A DNA stretch of 49,123 nt from a virus. Made by a program: the position numbers and the translations under genes. Where the stretch lies: positions 1-49,123 of IMG/VR virus record IMGVR_UViG_3300023179_000162; one strand, written 5' to 3'. This document shows positions 39,715-46,540 of the stretch, one piece after another (position 1 is the first letter of the stretch; each line of letters starts with the position of its first letter). Under the pieces are notes generated by a model. The model saw nothing but the letters and a program-made list of their open reading frames with translations. It did not search any database and was not told the origin of the DNA.

Positions 39715-39722
39715 TATAAATA
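39715..39722 (+). promoter_or_regulatory. Late-promoter-like TATAAATA
   Basis: The exact TATAAATA core lies six bases before the ATG at 39728. It would place the start very near the codon, so either it drives a leaderless message or is a chance match. Confidence 0.3.
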
Positions 39723-39727
39723 CTACT

Positions 39728-40126
39728 ATGGAAGAATTAAACATTACACAATTCTTGTACAATGTCATTACTTTGTTTTTGACTTTTTTAATGGGTAGTA
39801 TATGGGGTATATCCATTGTTCGAAGAAAACTTAAAGAACAAACTAAGGTAGACCTTACAAAAAATGGTGATACTACTACGCAACACGTTTCCATGCCAGG
39901 TTGCATCCTACGTGTCGAACAAGTTGAAGGCGTAATGTTGTTTTATGATACAGCAGATAATCAATTTATGTGTCAAGGAACTACCCTTGAAGAGTCTGCT
40001 AAAAATTTTAGTATTGTCACAAAAAATCAGTTAGCAGGAATTTTTACCTTAAATAATGAACGCTTTGTATTTCATGATGCAGAATGTTTACCTGTGAGTG
40101 ACTATAATGAAAGTAAAACTAAGTAA
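39728..40126 (+). CDS. Membrane-anchored hypothetical protein, 132 residues
   Basis: The ATG at 39728 is preferred over TTG at 39632, because the hairpins would otherwise be coding. A membrane helix (FLYNVITLFLTFLMGSIWGI) leads to a cytoplasmic domain with strands (SMPGCILRVEQVEGVMLFYD) and Asn/Glu-rich end. No family was recognised. The stop overlaps the next gene by 20 bases. Confidence 0.6.
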   Translation: MEELNITQFLYNVITLFLTFLMGSIWGISIVRRKLKEQTKVDLTKNGDTTTQHVSMPGCILRVEQVEGVMLFYDTADNQFMCQGTTLEESAKNFSIVTKNQLAGIFTLNNERFVFHDAECLPVSDYNESKTK

Positions 40127-40640
40127 GTATTACAAAAACAAAGGTCGTAAAATAGAAGTAGAAATTCAAAATTTTGATATTTGGAATTTAGACGAAAGTT
40201 TGGCTTATATAATTTACCCTGCTCTGCTTAAATTAAAAGAAAGCAAACACGGTATTCCTGTAGAATTTGCGGTGGTAGGTGGCGAATCTTGGGACAATCA
40301 ACAAAGTTTTGATTTCTATACTGAAACTGTAGATTCAGCATACGAAGAAAAAATCAAGCAATGGTATGAAATTCTTGATAAAATGATTTGGGCATTTGGG
40401 GAAATCATTCGTGATAACGAAGAAAATTTTCATTATGGCACGATACCAAACTTCAAATTTAAAAAAACAGGTCAAACTATGTTGAATCCTCTTACCAATA
40501 AAGTTGAAGAGTTAAGTGAGCTTGTAGACCCTGATCCTAACGGTCATTTCTTTGACATGGATGGTTATGTCCTATACCAAGACCGTATTCAAGAAGGGTT
40601 AGAACTATTTGGTAAATATTATCGATCATTGTGGGACTAG
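40107..40640 (+). CDS. Conserved phage hypothetical protein, 177 residues
   Basis: The ATG at 40107 is chosen, with GTG 40098 as alternative. The protein has IQNFDIWNLDESLAYIIYPA, then KQWYEILDKMIWAFGEII and FDMDGYVLYQDRIQEGLELF, a pattern shared by phage proteins with Trp-rich helices. The function is unknown. It is probably full length. Confidence 0.65.
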   Translation: MKVKLSKYYKNKGRKIEVEIQNFDIWNLDESLAYIIYPALLKLKESKHGIPVEFAVVGGESWDNQQSFDFYTETVDSAYEEKIKQWYEILDKMIWAFGEIIRDNEENFHYGTIPNFKFKKTGQTMLNPLTNKVEELSELVDPDPNGHFFDMDGYVLYQDRIQEGLELFGKYYRSLWD

Positions 40641-40641
40641 G

Positions 40642-41145
40642 ATGAAAAAAAAGTTTATACAACTTTACGCTGATATTGCTAAACGAGTATCGGAATTAAG
40701 TTATGCTGTACGGTTGAAAGTTGGTGCGATTATTGTTAAAGATGATCGTATTATTAGTATTGGCTACAATGGTATGCCTAGTGGATGGGATAATGGATGT
40801 GAATACACTGAATTTATGCCTATCAATGATCCTACAGCAAAATTTCAAGACTATCCTTTGATATCTAATTTTTGGATTAACGGTCATAGTGTAGAAAGAA
40901 GATACAGACTAAAAACTAAACCTGAAGTATTGCATGCAGAGTCAAATGCTTTGGCAAAATTGGCTAAGTCTAATGAGTGTGGGGATGGAGCTGATTTGTT
41001 CATTACCCATAGTCCTTGTATTGATTGTGCAAAATTAATATATCAATCAGGTATTCGTCGTGTATGGTTTGGCATACACTATAGGTCAACTGATGGTATT
41101 GAATTTTTAAGAAAAAGTGGTATAGAAGTAAACCAACATGAGTGA
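40642..41145 (+). CDS. dCMP deaminase
   Basis: The ATG at 40642 lies one base after the preceding stop. The zinc-site motifs are HAE (98-100) and PCIDC (125-129), with KVGAIIVKDDRIISIGYNG at the start and the typical substrate loop. The enzyme makes dUMP from dCMP for dTTP synthesis, useful in an AT-rich genome. The length (167) is close to T4 dCMP deaminase (193). Its stop overlaps the first array gene. Confidence 0.85.
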   Translation: MKKKFIQLYADIAKRVSELSYAVRLKVGAIIVKDDRIISIGYNGMPSGWDNGCEYTEFMPINDPTAKFQDYPLISNFWINGHSVERRYRLKTKPEVLHAESNALAKLAKSNECGDGADLFITHSPCIDCAKLIYQSGIRRVWFGIHYRSTDGIEFLRKSGIEVNQHE

Positions 41146-41329
41146 CCTTACGTGTAGTGTAACCATACCTTATGGGAAATTAGGCGACATTTTTGAATGG
41201 TGTCAAAATAATTGTGTTGGAGAATGGCATTTTGCTAATTTAGATGTAGGTGGGGAACAAGCAGGACATTATGTAGTAAGTTTTAGTAATGAAAATGATT
41301 GTACTTTTTTTGCAATGAAATGGATGTAG
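41138..41329 (+). CDS. Array family protein 1, 63 residues
   Basis: This is the first copy of the tandem family, overlapping the dCMP deaminase end by 8 bases. The protein ends NENDCTFFAMKWM. A helix (GKLGDIFEWCQNNC) is followed by strands (EWHFANLDVGG, HYVVSFSN). The ATGGATGTAG at its end holds the next start. Like the other copies it seems a single small domain of beta-alpha-beta-beta-alpha type. Confidence 0.65.
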   Translation: MSDLTCSVTIPYGKLGDIFEWCQNNCVGEWHFANLDVGGEQAGHYVVSFSNENDCTFFAMKWM

Positions 41330-41544
41330 GGCAACGTTTTATCATTTTTGAAAATGCATCAACCGTGACAATTTACGAGCATTGTTGTTTTATAATAGAT
41401 TTTACTTGGTGGGTGCAACATGATGCAGAAATAACAAGTTGGTTACTTAAGCATATTGGGGTAAATAACTTTAAATTAGATGGTGTTGTTCTACAGTTTT
41501 CCACAGCAGAATTGCAATCTTTTTTCCTATTAAAATGGGGCTAA
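41320..41544 (+). CDS. Array family protein 2, 74 residues
   Basis: The ATG at 41320 overlaps the previous stop. The protein has a helix (HDAEITSWLLKHIG), a strand (FKLDGVVLQFS) and the end TAELQSFFLLKWG, with FFLLKW as the family motif. The first half differs from other copies. Confidence 0.6.
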   Translation: MDVGQRFIIFENASTVTIYEHCCFIIDFTWWVQHDAEITSWLLKHIGVNNFKLDGVVLQFSTAELQSFFLLKWG

Positions 41545-41547
41545 TAT

Positions 41548-41766
41548 ATGTCTATAACCGTTGACTCTTTTGATTGTAGAAGACCTATTGCTGATCTTGG
41601 TGTTAATCAAGAATGTATTAACTTTATTCCTGCATTTGAAAAAAAACATGACTGTAAAGTACACTATTATGTTTTGACTGTTGGTGAAAAAAATATTAGG
41701 CTAATTTCATATATTGAATTTTTTAATGAAGCTAGTTACAACTTATTTGCTTTAAAGTATTTGTAA
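41548..41766 (+). CDS. Array family protein 3, 72 residues
   Basis: The protein ends NEASYNLFALKYL, with YL in place of the last Trp. Helix NQECINFIPAFEKKH and strands VHYYVLTVG and IRLISYIEFF are visible. It starts 3 bases after the preceding stop and ends 2 before the next. Confidence 0.6.
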   Translation: MSITVDSFDCRRPIADLGVNQECINFIPAFEKKHDCKVHYYVLTVGEKNIRLISYIEFFNEASYNLFALKYL

Positions 41767-41768
41767 AG

Positions 41769-41999
41769 ATGCTGATTAAATTATTTGAAGAAACTGAAAC
41801 TGAGCCTAAACCTATATGGTGGGTAAATTTTTTGTGTCAAAATGATGCCATATTTTTCCCACCATATCAATTAAATATTATGTTAGAACCTTATGGTGCA
41901 CAGTTTATTACTGAAACTGATACGCCACCGTGGGGAGCACGTTATATCAAGTTTAATTCGCTTGACAATTACGTATTTTTTATGTTAAAATGGATGTAA
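41769..41999 (+). CDS. Array family protein 4, 76 residues
   Basis: The protein has a Pro/Trp-rich segment (EPKPIWWVNFL), a helix (PPYQLNIMLEPYG) and the ending SLDNYVFFMLKWM. The divergent front and conserved end fit the family. The following gene at 42004 is not a member. Confidence 0.6.
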   Translation: MLIKLFEETETEPKPIWWVNFLCQNDAIFFPPYQLNIMLEPYGAQFITETDTPPWGARYIKFNSLDNYVFFMLKWM

Positions 42000-42003
42000 T
42001 GAA

Positions 42004-42153
42004 ATGTACAAATATCAACTTTGGGTTAGGTTAAACGATTATCAAACTGCCAATACTATCATTTGGGCTAATAATGATTATGAAGCTAAGATGCTAGGTG
42101 AGGCACAATATGGAGTAGGTAATGTCCTCAATTACACAAGAATTGATGATTGA
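42004..42153 (+). CDS. Conserved small phage protein, 49 residues
   Basis: The protein reads YKYQLWVRLNDYQTANTIIW, then NDYEAKMLGEAQYGVGNVLN and ends YTRIDD. This start and the AKMLGEAQYG segment occur in many phage genomes. It is not an array member. It overlaps the next gene by 32 bases. Its function is unknown. Confidence 0.65.
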   Translation: MYKYQLWVRLNDYQTANTIIWANNDYEAKMLGEAQYGVGNVLNYTRIDD

Positions 42154-42346
42154 GTCTAAAGAAGTTAACAAAGAAGGTTGTTATGATTGGATAGAATGTT
42201 ATGCATTATTACCTAAGATTACTGTAACAGGTAAATTTTTATGGTTGAAGAAATGTTATAAACGTAGAGTGCGTATTACTTGGAAACAACCTTGGGATGT
42301 TGATTACGTTATGGAGTATGCTACTGCCTTCGATTTATTGAAGTAA
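42122..42346 (+). CDS. Small hypothetical protein, 74 residues
   Basis: A GGAGTAGGTA site precedes the ATG within the upstream gene. The protein has SKEVNKEGCYDWIECYALLP, a basic middle (WLKKCYKRRVRITWK) and ends VMEYATAFDLLK. It lacks the array motif. It lies inside the array but seems unrelated. Confidence 0.55.
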   Translation: MSSITQELMIESKEVNKEGCYDWIECYALLPKITVTGKFLWLKKCYKRRVRITWKQPWDVDYVMEYATAFDLLK

Positions 42347-42348
42347 CC

Positions 42349-42576
42349 ATGAATGTTAAGCGATATATTGCTCATGTATGGGGATGGGATACTAATTGTA
42401 ATGGGTGGTATCTAGCATATGTCAATAGTGGTAATTATGAAGAAGTCCTAGATTGGTTATACGCTAATGTAGAAGGATGTGAAAAACATTGTCGTTGGCG
42501 ATTTTTTCATCAGCACACTGAGGTAAAATTTAGACATGAACGTGATTTTGTATGGTTTAATTTAGTGTGGCGATAA
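42349..42576 (+). CDS. Array family protein 5, 75 residues
   Basis: The protein has a strand (YIAHVWGWD), a helix (NYEEVLDWLYANVEG) and strands, then ends HERDFVWFNLVWR, which keeps aromatic-Phe-x-Leu and Trp. Its TAA overlaps the next start (TAATGG). Confidence 0.65.
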   Translation: MNVKRYIAHVWGWDTNCNGWYLAYVNSGNYEEVLDWLYANVEGCEKHCRWRFFHQHTEVKFRHERDFVWFNLVWR

Positions 42577-42815
42577 TGGCATATTTTGTTAAAAAAAATC
42601 GTGAATTAATACAAGTTTTATATAACGTATGGGAAGATTCATACGAGTCAGGACAAACAAATATATCAAAATTGGGTATTGATTCAAGAATTCAGTATTG
42701 TGAGTGGTATTATGATAATTATGGTATCAACCTAGTTTATAATGGACATGACTTAAAAGGTATGATTTTTAAAAGTGCGGAACACTATACATGGTTTATG
42801 TTAAATTATTCTTAA
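42576..42815 (+). CDS. Array family protein 6, 79 residues
   Basis: The ATG at 42576 overlaps the previous stop. Helices (NRELIQVLYNVWED, DSRIQYCEWYYDN) and strands are visible, with the end SAEHYTWFMLNYS, a variant of the motif. The protein is about average length for the family. Confidence 0.6.
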   Translation: MAYFVKKNRELIQVLYNVWEDSYESGQTNISKLGIDSRIQYCEWYYDNYGINLVYNGHDLKGMIFKSAEHYTWFMLNYS

Positions 42816-42816
42816 T

Positions 42817-43104
42817 ATGCTATTAACTAGAACTGAATTTATAAAATAAGCTAATAAACATTGGCCTAATATAGGTGCGGATAATACTAGCCCATTATGG
42901 ATACCTGAAGTAAGTTTAGGTGAACAATGTCAATATTTTTTGTTTATTCCTGTGATGCAACGTTGGAACAAAAGTGATTTTTGGGAATGGTCAGATAAAT
43001 TATTGATTGGGAAAACACGATGTTTCATGCGTGGTAATGATGGTGAAATATGGGGATTTACCAATGAAGATGATATTAATATGTTTTTGTTGAGATGGTC
43101 ATGA
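42817..43104 (+). pseudogene. Array family copy 7, interrupted near its start
   Basis: The frame from ATG 42817 meets TAA at 42847-42849 after ten codons. The same frame then stays open for 84 codons to 43104, including EVSLGEQCQYFLFIPV, KSDFWEWSDKLLIGK and the ending NEDDINMFLLRWS. All three pieces fit the family. It may be a broken copy, or a shorter one from an internal start such as GTG/ATG at about 42953. Confidence 0.6.
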
Positions 43105-43370
43105 AAGATTGTATCCAAGATTTTATTGCAGCTTGGAAGCATTATGATGGGCTTTCTGCTCCAACTATTACAAGGTGGAGCAATAGGTTAGCTGAGGGTG
43201 GCTATTATAGTGTTCAATTGACAGGTCAAAGTCTTTTAGTTGATTTGCATGATGTACGTAAATGGTGTGAGGAGCAGTTTGGTACAAGACATTATATTTG
43301 GACAGGTAACGTATTTTGGTTCGAAAATGAACGTGATGCCCATTGGTTTGCATTAAGGTGGGGTGGTTGA
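43101..43370 (+). CDS. Array family protein 8, 89 residues
   Basis: The ATG at 43101 overlaps the previous frame's TGA; GAGATGG in the upstream motif is the likely ribosome site. The protein has helices (IQDFIAAWKHYDG, DVRKWCEEQFG) and ends NERDAHWFALRWGG. It is one of the best members. Confidence 0.7.
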   Translation: MKDCIQDFIAAWKHYDGLSAPTITRWSNRLAEGGYYSVQLTGQSLLVDLHDVRKWCEEQFGTRHYIWTGNVFWFENERDAHWFALRWGG

Positions 43371-43573
43371 TGAGTAAGCGAGATTGGTGTAATATTCCCG
43401 TTAAAGTTCCATATCGCAGCTATGGTCAATGGCGTGATTTGCGTATATGGCTGATAGAAAATGTACACGATATGGACTATGATGCTGCAGGAGTAGATTT
43501 ACAGGATGATAAGAGAATTTTTTACTTTGCCAAATCAAAGGATGCTATATGGTTCGCACTGAGGTGGTCATGA
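43370..43573 (+). CDS. Array family protein 9, 67 residues
   Basis: The ATG at 43370 overlaps the preceding stop (TGATG). The protein shows the plain fold: strand (NIPVKVPYRS), helix (QWRDLRIWLIENVHD), strand (AAGVDLQDD), strand (RIFYFAKS) and helix (DAIWFALRWS). The TGAGGTGGTCATGA end also begins the next gene. Confidence 0.72.
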   Translation: MSKRDWCNIPVKVPYRSYGQWRDLRIWLIENVHDMDYDAAGVDLQDDKRIFYFAKSKDAIWFALRWS

Positions 43574-43797
43574 TTGGTTTTTACTTAGAAAATATGCTAA
43601 TAGATTGTCCCATATATTGGCAAAACTTTGTTAAGGCCAATCAAGATAATTCTGATCATGACATAGCATTAAGAATACTTAATAGAAAACTTAAGCCCTT
43701 TAAAGCAAGATATGTTCCCGCAAACTTTCGTGACCCCGATAAAGTGATATTTGAAGATGAGCATAGCTTAAATTGGTTTATATTGAGGTGGGCGTAA
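43570..43797 (+). CDS. Array family protein 10, 75 residues
   Basis: The ATG lies in TCATGA at the previous end. The protein has helices (WQNFVKANQD, DIALRILNRKL) and the ending DEHSLNWFILRWA. The last bases GAGGTGGGCGTAAGGTGGGCG are partly duplicated around the next start. Confidence 0.68.
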   Translation: MIGFYLENMLIDCPIYWQNFVKANQDNSDHDIALRILNRKLKPFKARYVPANFRDPDKVIFEDEHSLNWFILRWA

Positions 43798-43798
43798 G

Positions 43799-44014
43799 GT
43801 GGGCGTAGTAAGACCACAAGATTTTGAACATCGTATAGAAATTGAACCTATATTGACTAAAAGTCATGAAGATGCTATACATGAATGGTGTAGGCGACAT
43901 TTAGGTAGATACGGTGAAACTTGGTATACCTATTACAGCCAACAAAGTCATAAAATCATAGTATGTTTTCAGCATAGCCAAGATGCTGTTTGGTTTACTT
44001 TGAGATGGGCATAA
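43799..44014 (+). CDS. Array family protein 11, 71 residues
   Basis: A GTG start at 43799 lies next to the previous stop, in the repeated GGTGGGCGTA. Helix HEDAIHEWCRRHLGRYG, strands and the ending HSQDAVWFTLRWA fit the family. The start choice is tentative. Confidence 0.62.
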   Translation: MGVVRPQDFEHRIEIEPILTKSHEDAIHEWCRRHLGRYGETWYTYYSQQSHKIIVCFQHSQDAVWFTLRWA

Positions 44015-44262
44015 TGTATAATTTTAATAGTCCATTTAAAAAAGAATGGGAAGAACAACTAAAATGGTTGGATGAAACTATACAAAGAAATTATACCAAT
44101 GATGGTAGACCATTCAATAAAAGTACGGTGGCTCAATTTTTAGAATGGCGCAGTATGGATAAAGAAACATGGAAGTTTAGAATACAAGGATTGCCTCCTA
44201 CACTTATAGTTACTTTTAAAGAGCCTGAACATGAATTCTTATATAATTTAAGATGGAGATAA
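44014..44262 (+). CDS. Array family protein 12, 82 residues
   Basis: The ATG overlaps the previous TAA. The protein has a helical start (KEWEEQLKWLDETIQRN), a strand (TWKFRIQGLPPTLIVTF) and the ending EPEHEFLYNLRWR. The motif Phe is replaced by Tyr. GAGATGG in the upstream end is the probable ribosome site. Confidence 0.62.
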   Translation: MYNFNSPFKKEWEEQLKWLDETIQRNYTNDGRPFNKSTVAQFLEWRSMDKETWKFRIQGLPPTLIVTFKEPEHEFLYNLRWR

Positions 44263-44263
44263 A

Positions 44264-44485
44264 TTGGCTATTGATGTAGTCATTGAAGGTAAAGAATTAT
44301 CACAATATATGGACATTGTGCGTGAACTACGTGCCTCAGGATTAAATCAAGGAGAACATTTTGATTTTAAATACATCCCATCAGTATATGATTACGAAAA
44401 ATATAGAATTACTCCAAAAAAAGTTATCTTTACATTTTATGATGAACAATACTCTACATTATTTCGGTTAAAATATGAATCCTAA
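44264..44485 (+). CDS. Array family protein 13, 73 residues
   Basis: A TTG start at 44264 is suggested by TGGAGAT upstream. Helix ELSQYMDIVRELRASG and strands (KKVIFTFY) precede the ending DEQYSTLFRLKYES. The next gene starts inside its last 11 bases. Confidence 0.55.
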   Translation: MAIDVVIEGKELSQYMDIVRELRASGLNQGEHFDFKYIPSVYDYEKYRITPKKVIFTFYDEQYSTLFRLKYES

Positions 44486-44660
44486 ATATCCGTATATTGC
44501 ATCTATTTGTCCTCCTGATGGTGGTAAACGTGGTTGGTATGATGTAATATCGTGGTGCCATGAAAAGATAGGTGCTTCACATTCTCAATATGTAGGCGAA
44601 GGTGTTTTTGCATTTGAAAATGAAAGTGATTATATGATGTTTATATTGAGGTGGTCATAG
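44475..44660 (+). CDS. Array family protein 14, 61 residues
   Basis: The ATG overlaps the previous end. The protein has a strand (YIASICPPDGG), a helix (WYDVISWCHEKIGAS), strands and the ending NESDYMMFILRWS. The GAGGTGGTCATAG end carries a ribosome-site sequence but no start codon. Confidence 0.65.
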   Translation: MNPKYPYIASICPPDGGKRGWYDVISWCHEKIGASHSQYVGEGVFAFENESDYMMFILRWS

Positions 44661-44678
44661 ATTGAATGTGATATAACG

Positions 44679-44885
44679 ATGAGAAGACTTAAAAAAGAAA
44701 TTTGGCCCTATAAAATTACAGTGAACTATCCTGCTGATTCTCAAATTATTGATATTGAACTATGGTTAATTGAAAAGTTTGGTGAAAGAAGAAATAAGTG
44801 GAACATAGTTTATGGTTTTTATAAGTCTGATTTTTACTTTAAAGAAGAATCTATGCTAACCTTTTTTGCAATCCGATGGAACTAA
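44679..44885 (+). CDS. Array family protein 15, 68 residues
   Basis: It starts 18 bases after the preceding stop. Strand ITVNYPADS, helix IDIELWLIEKFG, strands (WNIVYGFY, DFYFKEES) and the ending MLTFFAIRWN are visible. Its end lacks GAGGTGG. Confidence 0.65.
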   Translation: MRRLKKEIWPYKITVNYPADSQIIDIELWLIEKFGERRNKWNIVYGFYKSDFYFKEESMLTFFAIRWN

Positions 44886-44919
44886 CATATAGTCAAATAG
44901 TATCTTATTTGAGGTGGTC

Positions 44920-45174
44920 ATGACATATATACAGGATTCTGACCTATGGTATACACTACAGGTATATTTTAAAAATATTATCATGCCCGACTTGGCTAAT
45001 GATGATAAAGTTTGGGCACATGAATTTAGACGATGGCTTAAAGAACAAGGTGCTGAAATTGAGCAATCACCATACCGATTAGTGCGTAATAGTTTAGGTA
45101 TAGCACCCCACTATGATAAATTGTTCTTTGATGATGAACAAAGGTTAGCTTGGTTTGTATTGAGGTGGTCATAA
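44920..45174 (+). CDS. Array family protein 16, 84 residues
   Basis: The ATG at 44920 follows an orphan TTGAGGTGGTCATGA that no longer encodes an end. Helices (DLWYTLQVYFKNI, AHEFRRWLKEQG) and the ending DEQRLAWFVLRWS are typical. It supports the cassette idea, because the ribosome site is kept without its gene. Confidence 0.65.
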   Translation: MTYIQDSDLWYTLQVYFKNIIMPDLANDDKVWAHEFRRWLKEQGAEIEQSPYRLVRNSLGIAPHYDKLFFDDEQRLAWFVLRWS

Positions 45175-45220
45175 AATTAAAAAATTAATTAAAATTAACG
45201 GTAAAAATTATAATGACTAC

Positions 45221-45547
45221 ATGCCATTTGGCTTAAACATTATAGAAAAACTTTGGTGGTGGTTGGTTCCAGGCGTCCTTGTCAAAGTAAAATGGCCGAA
45301 GGGTATGATCACCGTAGATCATAATGATCCAAGATGGGTTGATTATGGTGGTGCAGTATGGATAACCTATGAAAGCACTGACCCTAATGATCATTATCGC
45401 CCATGGATGGAAGCAAATATTGGTAAACAAAAGTGGGATTGGGATTGGGGATTTGTAGGCAATGATGTTTCAGATAACTGTTTAACCATTAAAGTTAGAC
45501 AAAATAAGGCAGAGTATGCTACAATGATGATTATGATGTGGGGATAG
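45221..45547 (+). CDS. Array family protein 17 (divergent), 108 residues
   Basis: The longest copy has Trp-rich segments (EKLWWWLVPGVLVKVKWPKG, KWDWDWGFVG) and ends NKAEYATMMIMMWG, so Trp is kept but the Phe-Leu-Arg is lost. The start is ATG 45221. It may be a drifted copy; the family call is tentative. Confidence 0.55.
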   Translation: MPFGLNIIEKLWWWLVPGVLVKVKWPKGMITVDHNDPRWVDYGGAVWITYESTDPNDHYRPWMEANIGKQKWDWDWGFVGNDVSDNCLTIKVRQNKAEYATMMIMMWG

Positions 45548-45548
45548 T

Positions 45549-45806
45549 ATGCGAATAAAACCTTTTCAATCACGATATGCAGTAACTTGGGAAGAATATC
45601 CTACAGGTATTTCCAACCCAAATGGTAAAGTGAAGATGGTAAATTGGTGTATCAAAAATTTAAAATTAGATTATATTACATTGGGGTTTTACGCACATGA
45701 CCGAAATGGGTTTTACGAACATAACCCACCAAATACTGTAAATTCTTGGATGTTAATTAATTTATCAAACGATATTTTAATAACAACAGAAGACGATGTT
45801 CATTGA
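45549..45806 (+). pseudogene. Array family copy 18, truncated at the motif
   Basis: The protein ends TEDDVH and then a stop where the aromatic of the motif would be. TGA in place of TGG would explain it. The frame after the stop continues for 38 codons to 45921 but shows no LRW. Helix and strand order before it (KVKMVNWCIKNLKLD, NSWMLINLS) fits the family loosely. Confidence 0.5.
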
Positions 45807-45924
45807 AAATTATTAGATCATGGATCATTAAAAGCAATTATACTTGATGATTACAGCAAAGCATGTGAACTAGCAAATTTTGTTGATCAAATTCATACAT
45901 TTAATATAATTAAAAGATACTGAC

Positions 45925-46116
45925 ATGAGAACTGCACTTTTTCAGCGTGAATTCACCGTAAAGGAGGTAGGTCCTATTAGTGATTTTTTAAAACAATGTA
46001 GGAAAATCATGGGACAACCTTCACCTCAAACATGGGAGTTTCATGGAAATTATAGTAAAATTTATTTATACGTTTATGAAGATAAGTATGCCACATGGTT
46101 TAGTTTAAGGTATTAA
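45925..46116 (+). CDS. Array family protein 19, 63 residues
   Basis: The last copy has a helix (PISDFLKQCRKIMGQ), strands (TWEFHGNYSKIYLYVY) and ends EDKYATWFSLRY, without the final Trp. The next gene starts 1 base later. It marks the downstream edge of the array. Confidence 0.65.
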   Translation: MRTALFQREFTVKEVGPISDFLKQCRKIMGQPSPQTWEFHGNYSKIYLYVYEDKYATWFSLRY

Positions 46117-46117
46117 T

Positions 46118-46399
46118 ATGGGTTATTGGATTTTTGAGCGTGAATCAAATAATTTTAAAGATATACTTAATGACACAAGTATAAAACCTTTAATTCGAAC
46201 TAAGATATCTTGGAAGAATCATTTAATGATAATGTTAAACAATGACAATAATAAAGTTGAAAACGTTGAAAGTTATATTGCGTTAAAATTTGGTGATTCA
46301 CTTAAAAAAGGTGAATTGGCTAAAAATTACACACCGATTGATGGCGTGGATTATATTTCGAAAGTTCCTCCACATCTAAAAAACCAACGAAGAAAATAG
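46118..46399 (+). CDS. Hypothetical protein, 93 residues
   Basis: The protein starts GYWIFERESNNFKDILNDTS, has KISWKNHLMIMLNN and ends with a basic KVPPHLKNQRRK. It lacks the array motif, though its size is similar. The gap 46400-46540 after it holds only a late-like motif near its end. Confidence 0.5.
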   Translation: MGYWIFERESNNFKDILNDTSIKPLIRTKISWKNHLMIMLNNDNNKVENVESYIALKFGDSLKKGELAKNYTPIDGVDYISKVPPHLKNQRRK

Positions 46400-46502
46400 G
46401 ACTGTACCACCAAATCAAAAAGTTGACCATTGCAAAATCTAAGCACAAATTTGTATAAGCATCAAGTGGTCTAAACATATAGTATTTATGTATTTTTTGT
46501 GT

Positions 46503-46510
46503 TATAAATA
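46503..46510 (+). promoter_or_regulatory. Late-promoter-like TATAAATA
   Basis: The exact TATAAATA core lies 31 bases before the ATG at 46541, a distance like that in T4 late genes, with AGGAGG between them. The rest of the 46400-46540 gap shows no clear element. Confidence 0.5.
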
Positions 46511-46540
46511 ACCTTTGAAAACTTCTATAGGAGGAAATAT

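Noticed and set aside
39632-40126. TTG start at 39632 for the membrane protein
   Set aside because: It would translate two near-perfect hairpins and place polar residues before the membrane helix; ATG 39728 fits better.
41138-46116. The array as one large gene broken by stops, or as a DNA repeat or CRISPR-like array
   Set aside because: Each copy has its own start and overlapped stop, frames alternate, and DNA between motifs is not repeated at regular spacing.
46118-46399. 93-residue protein as a further array member
   Set aside because: It follows directly but has no aromatic-F-x-L-R/K-W end and a basic tail instead.
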